Source of the DNA: DAOSWM01 sp035380045
GTDB lineage: Bacteria > Bacteroidota > Bacteroidia > Bacteroidales > Tenuifilaceae
Direction of reading: 5' to 3'
Length of the DNA stretch: 39,911 bases
NCBI GenBank assembly: GCA_035380045.1
Contig: DAOSWM010000025.1
Location: 1 to 39,911, forward strand
Each line of letters opens with the position of its first letter. Position 1 is the stretch's first letter. The translations under genes were made by a program, and so were the position numbers. The notes under the pieces are model-generated. The model ran no database searches, had not been told where the DNA came from, and saw only the letters and a list, made by a program, of their open reading frames with translations. Shown piece after piece: positions 33,883 through 39,911 of this stretch.

Positions 33883-35052
33883 CTAGCTCACAATTTCGAA
33901 ACCTAGCAACCTTGCCATTACCTCAAGGTGCAACAAATAGTTGCCAGGCACAATTAAATGGTGGTTCCCCAATGGGTTATGGGTAAAATAGCGATGCTGC
34001 ATTTCGCTGAATTTTAGGGTTAGCTGGGTTCTACAGGCATTCTTGGAATAGGGACTTTTCTCAACAATTCCAATACCAAAAAATATTTTTGACAACTCCT
34101 TGTCAATCCTGAAAACGGTGAATTCGTTTCCCTTTACTTTACCATTTATAGCGGCTCCCTTATCCGTTTCGAAGTGGGTTTCAACCGTAAAATCGGAGAC
34201 TAAATTGCTAGGTATGGTACAGTGAGCGAAAAGAATATTCGCTTCGTTCACATAGGCAACATTCGCCATCCACGGTGTAATTCCGAAAATTTCCTTGCCA
34301 AGCATCATACCTATCATGCTGCAGATATCGCCTTCGCATCCTGCAGGAATACCATCTAGACTTAACTTAGAAAGGCCAAGGCAAGCAGTAGTATTACAAG
34401 CGTTCACAAGCGAAAAGCACTCAACGGTTACTGCGCTCAACTGTTTACTCGCAACTTGCTTTGCAATAGCCTCGTACACTTTCCCTGCCATTTCAATTCC
34501 TTCGTTCGAATCGGATTTGAAAAACGACATGAAATCGGCAGCAACGCTCGTTTGTTCCGAGGGTTTTACCTCGCTCCAGGGAATTGTAACCTGTTCAACC
34601 CCTAGTTTTTCATTGATTAAATCGGGGTTAATTACGGAGTTAATTAACCAATCGGACGGTTCGCCAACCAAACCAAACCGCTTCCCTTTTAAACTCTCAA
34701 GCCCCTTCCTTACTGCATACAAAGCTGCCACCAGCTGAACAGTTTCGGGTTTCGATTGGTCAACAAGCAAGCTCGAAATATTATTGGCATTCATCCAGGC
34801 TTTCACTTCAGTGGCTGCTGCCCACGAATTATCTTTTGGGGAGGCAATTACCAGGTAAAACCTGTTGGGCTTTGCCGACTGTACCACCTGCGACTCGGAA
34901 CCGCCTGTAAGAAATACAAAAATATCGGGGTTTGAGTCAACAAACTCAACTTTATCCTGTGGAAAAAGATGCAGTAAATTCTTTTTAGCCCTTGAAAATA
35001 ATGCTAACTCAGCATTGGTGTATGCGAGTAATTTTACCCTTAACTTGTACAT
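33883..35052 (-). CDS. L-fucose/L-arabinose isomerase-like protein
   Basis: 389-aa protein. An N-terminal Rossmann-like half (VDSNPDIFVFLTGGSESQV, GKRFGLVGEPSDWLINS) is followed by a C-terminal half containing TVECFSLV, GLSKLSLDGIPAGCEGDICSM and NPLGNHHLIVPGNYLLHL. This is the layout of the fucose-isomerase-like family, in which the Glu and Asp of the EGD and an EC pair and the late His bind metal. The substrate is unknown and no sugar operon surrounds it. The frame is open to 35190, overlapping the upstream gene; ATG 35052 (MYKLRVKL) matches the domain start and leaves a gap of 89 bp with a CATCTTTG near -7 box. Confidence 0.75.
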   Translation of the reverse strand: MYKLRVKLLAYTNAELALFSRAKKNLLHLFPQDKVEFVDSNPDIFVFLTGGSESQVVQSAKPNRFYLVIASPKDNSWAAATEVKAWMNANNISSLLVDQSKPETVQLVAALYAVRKGLESLKGKRFGLVGEPSDWLINSVINPDLINEKLGVEQVTIPWSEVKPSEQTSVAADFMSFFKSDSNEGIEMAGKVYEAIAKQVASKQLSAVTVECFSLVNACNTTACLGLSKLSLDGIPAGCEGDICSMIGMMLGKEIFGITPWMANVAYVNEANILFAHCTIPSNLVSDFTVETHFETDKGAAINGKVKGNEFTVFRIDKELSKIFFGIGIVEKSPYSKNACRTQLTLKFSEMQHRYFTHNPLGNHHLIVPGNYLLHLEVMARLLGFEIVS

Positions 35053-35141
35053 AGCGTAGAATGGTTTGAAACTTAGCCCCAAAGATGTAATAAAATAGCG
35101 AGAATGTAAACAGTTTTCTGTTCCTAATTCAATTTGAATAT

Positions 35142-36161
35142 CTAAACTTTGTAATCGAGGGGCATACGACCATAGGGGCAATCGGAGCAAACTGGCATTG
35201 AATTTCTTCGAGTTAACACATTCATCCTAAACCTATTGTAATGCTCGGATTTCCAAATTTCTTTTACAGAGGCAAAACGTAACGAACCCAAAATGTACTG
35301 TGCATTCTTGTCGAAGCAGCAGGGAACAATCCACCCATCGTGAGTTACCGAAAGTTTGAACCATGGAGCAGAGCATGAAGCGGAGGAATTTGCCTTTAGC
35401 GATACGCTCCCATCACTACCTAGCTTGTAACGGCTATACTTGGTTCCGAGCGGAACCAATAAGGGTACGTTTTCATCAGAAACAACTTGAACCGTTTTTA
35501 GTCTTATCACATCTGCCCCTATAGTTTTTGCGTTATTTCGAAAGGTTGATATTTCGCTAACGTTATTCTTAAACATAAGAAGCTCAAGAACAACAATCGG
35601 GTAAGTGCTTCCAATCTCCTTTTTCGCATTGATAATTGCAGCGATTCCCTCGGCAACGGCTCCGGAACGCTCTCCCTTCCTATACTGCCCAGTTGTGTTA
35701 AAATTGGCCGAATCAACTGAAACAACAATTTTCTTCAACCCCGATTTAACCAGTAACGCAGCGTTACCCTTATTAATTAGGGTAGCATTCGTGGCCATTT
35801 CGGTAACTATTTTTTTTGATGTTGCGTAAGCAATAAACGAAAAGATTTGAGGGTTCATCATGGGCTCGCCCTGAAAGTGAAGTAAAACCGTATAGGCAAA
35901 CCCCGCAATCTGGTTGGTAATGGTTTTAAAAACCTCAAAATCCATGTCGCCACTCCTTCTTTTCAACTCTCCCCTTCCTGTTGTGCATTCGGAACACTTT
36001 AGGTTACATCGAGTTGTTGGTTCAATAGAGATGCTGTAGGGATTGCCAAAAACAACAGGCCAACGAATAAGTTTCGAAAACACAAAGCCAATCCGACACA
36101 TAAGGAGATTGAGTAATCTTCTCAGGGTTGTATGCCGGATGTAGAGAATTAGTTCCTTCAA
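35142..36161 (-). CDS. Radical SAM protein with SPASM-type C-terminal domain
   Basis: 339-aa Fe-S enzyme. The radical SAM cluster motif is CNLKCSEC (Cx3Cx2C) after SIEPTTR, near residues 52-59; the fold continues with LLHFQGEPMMNP (the G-E-P motif binding SAM). The C-terminal SPASM-like domain has Cys in 'SCSAPWFKLSVTHDGWIVPCCFD' and a late CSDCPYG, ligands for an auxiliary cluster. The N-terminus carries a short amphipathic or hydrophobic stretch. Such proteins modify peptides or act in carbohydrate and cofactor pathways; no RiPP precursor is recognised nearby. It shares direction with the isomerase-like gene downstream. Confidence 0.87.
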   Translation of the reverse strand: MKELILYIRHTTLRRLLNLLMCRIGFVFSKLIRWPVVFGNPYSISIEPTTRCNLKCSECTTGRGELKRRSGDMDFEVFKTITNQIAGFAYTVLLHFQGEPMMNPQIFSFIAYATSKKIVTEMATNATLINKGNAALLVKSGLKKIVVSVDSANFNTTGQYRKGERSGAVAEGIAAIINAKKEIGSTYPIVVLELLMFKNNVSEISTFRNNAKTIGADVIRLKTVQVVSDENVPLLVPLGTKYSRYKLGSDGSVSLKANSSASCSAPWFKLSVTHDGWIVPCCFDKNAQYILGSLRFASVKEIWKSEHYNRFRMNVLTRRNSMPVCSDCPYGRMPLDYKV

Positions 36162-36209
36162 TAGTGAAGCTATTAATCCCTTAGTTACTAGAAGAAAAAA
36201 GCGATGCTA

Positions 36210-37241
36210 CTAGTTAGCCTCCAGAATTTCGAACAGCTCGTCGAGTTTTGGGGTAAGAATTATCTCAGTTCTTCTGTTTTTCTGTCTGGCTTCAGGGGTT
36301 TTAGCCGGATCAACCGGATGGTATTCGCTTCGTCCCGAAGCGGAAATTCGCGCGGGACTGATTTTTGAGCCATCGAGAAGAATTCTAACAATGGAAGTTG
36401 CTCTTTTAACGCTTAAGTCCCAGTTATCGAGCAGTTCGCCCCTTCCCGCAAAACGAACATCATCGGTATGCCCCTCAACCACAATGTTGATATCAGCATT
36501 CTGCTCCAGCACCGGGATAAGCTGCTTTAGCGCAGTAACTCCGTTAGCATCGACCACGTGGCTTCCCGACTTGAACATGAGCTTCTCCTCCAGCGAAACG
36601 TAAACCTTTCCGTTCTGTAACTTAATGCTAAGCCCTTTCCCTTCGAACCCAAAAAGCGCATCGGCCACTTTTCTGCGTAGGGCAAGGACTGCAGAATCCT
36701 TTCTGGCCAAAATTTGTTCAAGTTCAGTTAATCGGGCGTTACGTTCTTCCAAGTCCCTTCTTAATGCTTCGAGACTATCCTGTAATGCATCCAACTCACG
36801 GCTTCGTAGGTTCAACCTACGTTCCGACTCCTTAAGCGCGTCCTCCTTTACCTGTAGCTCTTCCTGAGTTTTCTGAAGCTGAGCCAGAACCTTTCGGGTT
36901 TCCTTTTGGGTTCCCGACATGAAGCCCTCCTGAAGCTGCTGTAGTTCGGCATAACGGCTCGAAAGTTTCTGATTCTCATCCTTTAGGGTTGCCAACTCTA
37001 TGGAACGTGATGCGCTATCGGCCAAAAGATTATCAACTTCGCCCTGAAGAACGCCAACCTTGGTTGTAAGTTCCGCTACCCTTACATTGAGCGATTCGTT
37101 CTCGGTGGAAAACCGCTCCCTCTCCTCTTCACACTTAAGGTTTTTATCTTGCAGTGCCTGAAACTCCTTGGCAGGAACGCAGGCAAATAGAGTAAGCGAT
37201 ATTAAGCCTATTCCTATTAGGTTTACTCTCTGAATTTTCAT
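36210..37241 (-). CDS. OmpA-family peptidoglycan-binding lipoprotein with coiled coil
   Basis: 343-aa envelope protein. Lipobox LTLFAC near residue 20 (Cys modified), a long coiled coil (about residues 30-205) and a C-terminal OmpA domain (about 215-343). The latter has VVDANGVTALKQLIPVL, 'NINIVVEGHTD'-type sequence (here INIVVEGHTDDVRF), SVKRATSIVRIL and ISASGRSEYHPVDP...RQKNRRTEIIL, including the Asp/Arg residues that bind meso-diaminopimelate. It tethers the outer membrane to peptidoglycan. The frame is open to 37289, but MKIQRVN at 37241 begins the signal peptide. An exact -7 box TATATTTG lies at 37271-37264 on the minus strand. Confidence 0.9.
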   Translation of the reverse strand: MKIQRVNLIGIGLISLTLFACVPAKEFQALQDKNLKCEEERERFSTENESLNVRVAELTTKVGVLQGEVDNLLADSASRSIELATLKDENQKLSSRYAELQQLQEGFMSGTQKETRKVLAQLQKTQEELQVKEDALKESERRLNLRSRELDALQDSLEALRRDLEERNARLTELEQILARKDSAVLALRRKVADALFGFEGKGLSIKLQNGKVYVSLEEKLMFKSGSHVVDANGVTALKQLIPVLEQNADINIVVEGHTDDVRFAGRGELLDNWDLSVKRATSIVRILLDGSKISPARISASGRSEYHPVDPAKTPEARQKNRRTEIILTPKLDELFEILEAN

Positions 37242-37335
37242 AGTTTGCGTATTTTCTAAACAGCAAATATAAAAATAGTAACCAAGCAAACTTCACATAA
37301 TGCCAAAACATTATCCACAAAACAGAACTCTACTG

Positions 37336-37355
37336 TTAATAATTCGTATTATTAA
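37336..37355. promoter_or_regulatory. Perfect dyad in the ompA-dxs divergent region
   Basis: TTAATAAT-TCGT-ATTATTAA, a perfect 8-bp inverted repeat with 4-nt centre, overlaps a TACTGTTAA direct repeat (37331-37339 and 37365-37373). It lies between the two divergent starts and is a candidate operator. Confidence 0.4.
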
Positions 37356-37441
37356 TGATTGGGTTACTGTTAAGGTATGTTGAAAATTTGGAACCCAAAC
37401 CTTTTAATATTTTATTTGTTATAACTTTGCAGAAATTGAGA

Positions 37442-39367
37442 ATGAGAATGGGAAGCCAATACCCTTTATTGAGTCGTATTAATTCACCACAAGACATAAA
37501 AAAACTTGGGGTCGATGATTTATTGGGGCTTAGCAACGAGGTGCGCCAATTCATTATCGACGTTGTGTCGTCCAATCCCGGGCACTTTGGTGCAAGTTTA
37601 GGCGTTGTGGAACTCACGGTTGCCCTGCATTACGTTTTCAACACGCCCAACGACCGCATTATTTGGGATGTTGGCCATCAGGCTTACGGGCACAAGATTT
37701 TAACCGGTAGGCGCGATTTGTTTCATACAAACCGAAAGTACGGAGGAATAAGCGGGTTCCCAAAACGAAGCGAAAGCGAATACGATGCTTTTGGAACCGG
37801 ACACAGCTCCACCTCAATTTCAGCAGCACTGGGAATGGCCCTCGCATCGGAACTAAAGGGAGAGGAAAGGCAAACCATTGCAGTTATTGGCGACGGATCG
37901 ATGACAGCCGGGCTGGCATTTGAGGGGTTGAATAATGGCGGATCGAAGAAGTCGAACCTGCTGGTTATCCTTAACGATAACAACATGGCCATTGACCCGA
38001 ACGTTGGAGCCCTAAAGGAGTACCTGCTCGACATAACTACCTCGCAAACATACAACCGTTTCAAGAAGGATGTGTGGAATCTTTTGGGCAAACTCGACAG
38101 GATTGCCCCAAGCACACGTTCCACCATTCAAAAACTTGAGAATGCCATTAAATCTGCAATCCTGAAGCAGAGCAATCTTTTTGAATCGTTGGGTTTTAGA
38201 TACTTCGGGCCAGTTGATGGTCACGATGTGGTTTACCTAACACAGGTTTTAAATGACCTAAAAAACATACCGGGGCCCAAGCTACTCCACTGCGTTACGG
38301 TAAAAGGGAAAGGGTTTTCACCTGCTGAGAAGGACCAAACGGTTTGGCATGCTCCTGGACTATTCGATAAAAATACCGGAGAGAGAATAGTTATTAGGAG
38401 CGAAAAACCTGCTCCTCCCCGATTTCAGGATGTTTTTGGCCATACACTGGTTGAACTTGCTGAGCAGAACCAAAAAATTGTTGGCATTACCCCTGCAATG
38501 CCCACTGGTTGCTCAATGAACATTATGATGGAAAAAATTCCCGAACGCACCTTCGACGTTGGAATTGCCGAGCAGCATGCAGTTACCTTTGCAGCCGGTT
38601 TGGCTGCCGAAGGACTGGTTCCGTTCTGCAACATTTACTCATCGTTCATGCAGCGCGCCTACGACCAGGTTGTACACGATGCTGCCCTGCAAAACCTGAA
38701 CGTAGTTTTCTGTCTCGACCGTGGCGGGCTGGTTGGCGACGATGGAGCAACCCACCACGGGGTTTTCGATATTGCCTACATGCGTGCAATTCCCAACATC
38801 ACCATTTGCTCACCCATGAATGAGGAGGAGCTGCGAAACATGATGTATACCGCACAGCAGCAGGACATGGGAACCTGGAGCATACGTTACCCAAGAGGGA
38901 ACGGCGTTATGACCAACTGGAAGAAACCTTTCCGAACCCTTGAGGTTGGAAAAGGAAGACAACTTAGGGATGGAACCGACATTGCCATTCTAACCCTTGG
39001 CCCTCTTGGAAACATCGCCGCAAAAGCCATTGAGAAACTTGCAGAGGAAGGAATTAGCGTTGCGCACTATGATATGCGTTTTGTTAAGCCCATTGACGAA
39101 CAGCTGCTAGCGCAAATTGGCAAACGCTTTAAGCACATTATAACCATTGAAGACGGTTGCCTGCAGGGAGGCTTTGGCTCAGCAATTCTGGAATGGCTGA
39201 ACGATAATGGACTTAGTACTCAGGTAATTAGGTTGGGCATTCCCGATAGGTTTATTGACCACGGAACGCAAGCTGAATTATACCGCGAGTGTGGTATTGA
39301 TGCAGAAGGAATTTACAGCGCAGCCAAAAAAATTGCAACACCTAAACTAATTGGGCGGGTAGTGTAA
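37442..39367 (+). CDS. dxs: 1-deoxy-D-xylulose-5-phosphate synthase
   Basis: 641-aa thiamine-diphosphate enzyme of the MEP isoprenoid pathway, joining pyruvate and glyceraldehyde 3-phosphate. Hallmarks: 'SNPGHFGASLGVVELTVALHYVF', IWDVGHQAYGHKILTGR, the ThDP/Mg site GDGSMTAGLAFEGLNNGG with NDNNMAI, YFGPVDGHD, and the transketolase half 'FDVGIAEQHAVTFAAGLA'. The frame extends to 37355 but the family starts near MGSQYPLL; ATG 37442 (or 37448) follows an exact -7 box TAACTTTG at 37422-37429. Size is normal and it appears monocistronic. Its presence implies the MEP rather than the mevalonate route. Confidence 0.97.
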   Translation: MRMGSQYPLLSRINSPQDIKKLGVDDLLGLSNEVRQFIIDVVSSNPGHFGASLGVVELTVALHYVFNTPNDRIIWDVGHQAYGHKILTGRRDLFHTNRKYGGISGFPKRSESEYDAFGTGHSSTSISAALGMALASELKGEERQTIAVIGDGSMTAGLAFEGLNNGGSKKSNLLVILNDNNMAIDPNVGALKEYLLDITTSQTYNRFKKDVWNLLGKLDRIAPSTRSTIQKLENAIKSAILKQSNLFESLGFRYFGPVDGHDVVYLTQVLNDLKNIPGPKLLHCVTVKGKGFSPAEKDQTVWHAPGLFDKNTGERIVIRSEKPAPPRFQDVFGHTLVELAEQNQKIVGITPAMPTGCSMNIMMEKIPERTFDVGIAEQHAVTFAAGLAAEGLVPFCNIYSSFMQRAYDQVVHDAALQNLNVVFCLDRGGLVGDDGATHHGVFDIAYMRAIPNITICSPMNEEELRNMMYTAQQQDMGTWSIRYPRGNGVMTNWKKPFRTLEVGKGRQLRDGTDIAILTLGPLGNIAAKAIEKLAEEGISVAHYDMRFVKPIDEQLLAQIGKRFKHIITIEDGCLQGGFGSAILEWLNDNGLSTQVIRLGIPDRFIDHGTQAELYRECGIDAEGIYSAAKKIATPKLIGRVV

Positions 39368-39384
39368 ATTCACGGTTCAACTTC

Positions 39385-39414
39385 TTGCCCAATAAAAAAA
39401 AGTAACTATTTTTG
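39385..39414 (+). promoter_or_regulatory. tRNA-Leu promoter
   Basis: -33 TTG (39385-39387) and exact -7 TATTTTTG (39407-39414), 19 bp apart, end 22 bp before the tRNA. Confidence 0.8.
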
Positions 39415-39436
39415 CATTCCCAACAAACCAGCATTT

Positions 39437-39523
39437 GCCCGGATGGCGGAATTGGTAGACGCGCTGGTCTCAAACACCAGTGGTAGCAATACCGTGCCGG
39501 TTCGACCCCGGCTCCGGGTACCA
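39437..39523 (+). tRNA. tRNA-Leu (CAA)
   Basis: 87-nt class II tRNA with encoded CCA. Acceptor GCCCGGA pairs with TCCGGGT (one G-U). Anticodon stem CTGGT/ACCAG with loop CTCAAAC gives anticodon CAA. A long variable arm and a T-arm ending TTCGACC follow. A terminator hairpin begins 2 nt after CCA. Confidence 0.97.
39501..39521 (+). repeat. 21-bp direct repeat, copy 1 (3' end of tRNA-Leu)
   Basis: The 21 bases from the T-loop to the first C of CCA recur exactly at 39857-39877. The two copies bracket the GIY-YIG gene with a period of 356 bp, like an integration or homing boundary. Confidence 0.85.
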
Positions 39524-39524
39524 G

Positions 39525-39551
39525 AAGCCTCGAGAAATCGGGGCTTTTTTA
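39525..39551 (+). terminator. Terminator of tRNA-Leu
   Basis: AAGCCTCGA / TCGGGGCTT, 9-bp stem with one T-G pair, GAAA loop, T run. It lies between the tRNA and the nuclease gene. Confidence 0.85.
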
Positions 39552-39565
39552 ATTAAAGTTGTCCT

Positions 39566-39911
39566 ATGTACTACGTATACGTGATATCAAGTATTAACAG
39601 AAACTATACTTACATTGGGATAACAGATAATCCCCAAAGAAGGATAAACCAGCACAACAAGGGATACAATCGTACTACTAAGCCCTACAAACCCTTCTTC
39701 TTGGTTTTCACTGAAAATTTTCCTTCTCGAATTTTAGCAAGGGAAAGAGAAAAATTTCTTAAGTCAGGAATTGGGAGAGAATTTATTAAAAAAATTATTT
39801 CTGACAAGTGTGCCGGCCTGTCTACCCTGTCTCCCGACAGGCAGGCGACAGGTAGATTCGACCCCGGCTCCGGGTACAAAAAACTAAACCCTCAAGTATT
39901 TGAGGGTTTTT
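39566..39911 (+). CDS. GIY-YIG nuclease-family protein (UPF0213-like), runs off the window
   Basis: Small GIY-YIG endonuclease-like protein, at least 115 aa, with no stop before the window end. The domain (residues 1-80) has the motif pair YYVYVI and TYIGIT, then NPQRRINQHNKG with catalytic Arg, and the late Glu region LAREREKFLKSGIGREFIKKI. Family members usually end near residue 80-95. Here the frame runs on through a GC-rich palindrome, the duplicated tRNA-Leu 3' end (giving FDPGSG) and a terminator-like hairpin. The gene is bracketed by the 21-bp repeats, so the tail is probably an insertion by-product. UPF0213 proteins have uncertain function; site-specific cleavage of the tRNA gene is an inference. 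Confidence 0.82.
   Translation, partial: MYYVYVISSINRNYTYIGITDNPQRRINQHNKGYNRTTKPYKPFFLVFTENFPSRILAREREKFLKSGIGREFIKKIISDKCAGLSTLSPDRQATGRFDPGSGYKKLNPQVFEGF
39821..39856. repeat. Nested palindrome before the tRNA-end repeat
   Basis: Outer arms TCTACC (39821-39826) and GGTAGA (39851-39856) enclose a perfect inner hairpin CCTGTC-TCCC-GACAGG (39826-39841), plus a second GACAGG copy at 39847-39852. The structure ends exactly where the second tRNA-end repeat begins. It resembles the short GC-rich palindromes scattered in Bacteroidota genomes. Confidence 0.65.
39857..39877 (+). repeat. 21-bp direct repeat, copy 2 (tRNA-Leu 3' remnant)
   Basis: Exact copy of 39501-39521, without any preceding tRNA body. 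It is followed by A-rich sequence and a hairpin (see 39887-39911) that would be the tRNA's original terminator if the cassette inserted between. Confidence 0.85.
39887..39911 (+). terminator. Terminator after the tRNA remnant
   Basis: AACCCTCAA / TTGAGGGTT stem with a short loop, followed by T residues at the window end. Confidence 0.75.

Noticed and set aside
35053..35190. 46-residue N-terminal extension of the isomerase-like protein
   Set aside because: It overlaps the end of the radical SAM gene on the same strand, and ATG 35052 matches the likely family start.
37355..37441. N-terminal extension of Dxs
   Set aside because: The extension overlaps the dxs -7 box and is not part of the conserved Dxs N-terminus.
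39501..39877. Classical integrase-type attL/attR island at tRNA-Leu
   Set aside because: No integrase or recombinase lies between the repeats; only a GIY-YIG gene does, so a conventional prophage or island cannot be claimed from this window.
39685..39879. Minus-strand 64-codon frame over the GIY-YIG gene
   Set aside because: It is antisense to a convincing nuclease domain and includes the tRNA remnant.
1..39911. CRISPR array, prophage or transposase gene
   Set aside because: No regularly spaced repeats, phage structural genes or transposase sequences were found; the only mobile-looking items are the 154-bp repeats and the tRNA-adjacent nuclease cassette.

Overview
The window comes from a member of the Bacteroidota, most likely class Bacteroidia. 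Genes lack strong Shine-Dalgarno sequences. Seven promoters carry the phylum-specific pair of a -33 TTG and a -7 TAnnTTTG box about 18-20 bp apart. Gene content fits too: a two-component-propeller/Y_Y_Y protein, an NfeD/flotillin pair, a TonB-family protein, and rplM-rpsI-rpsB-tsf followed by pyrH-frr.

Layout. 1-5.8 kb: a periplasmic propeller fused to a SpoIIE-type PP2C phosphatase, an ArsC-type reductase, a TetR regulator with operator-like dyads in its promoter, a 154-bp MITE-like repeat, and an OsmC protein. 5.9-11 kb: NfeD-like protein plus flotillin, a TonB-family protein, a UPF0104 membrane protein whose promoter carries the same dyad as tetR, and purQ on the minus strand. 11.2-12 kb: an outer-membrane protein. 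12.26-25.93 kb: one long co-directional signalling cluster. 26-29.4 kb: tRNA-Asn, a PfkB kinase, a 3-methyladenine DNA glycosylase and an O-antigen-ligase-like protein. 29.5-33.7 kb: ribosomal and translation genes with pyrH and frr. 33.7-37.3 kb: second MITE-like copy, then minus-strand genes (fucose-isomerase-like, radical SAM/SPASM, OmpA lipoprotein). 37.4-39.9 kb: dxs, tRNA-Leu(CAA) and a GIY-YIG nuclease gene bounded by a second copy of the tRNA 3' end.

The most interesting system is the eleven-gene cluster at 12264-25931: CheR, a Cache-like/HAMP/GAF/PAS membrane sensor without an output domain, a degenerate CheR, a stand-alone CheB esterase, a membrane GAF protein, a GAF-PAS-PAS-SpoIIE phosphatase (SiaA-like), a SiaB-type kinase, a SiaC-type phosphoprotein with Thr68 conserved, an ABC transporter with TerB-like and FHA-like N-terminal regions, and two exported proteins. 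It joins chemotaxis-type methylation enzymes to a SiaABC-type phospho-switch, with no MCP, CheA, CheW or diguanylate cyclase in the window. A plausible model is that methylation tunes the sensors, the PP2C/kinase pair sets SiaC phosphorylation, and SiaC acts on the transporter or an unlinked target.

Two small mobile-looking structures also stand out: the pair of 154-bp imperfect-palindrome elements, and the roughly 356-bp GIY-YIG cassette at the 3' end of tRNA-Leu.
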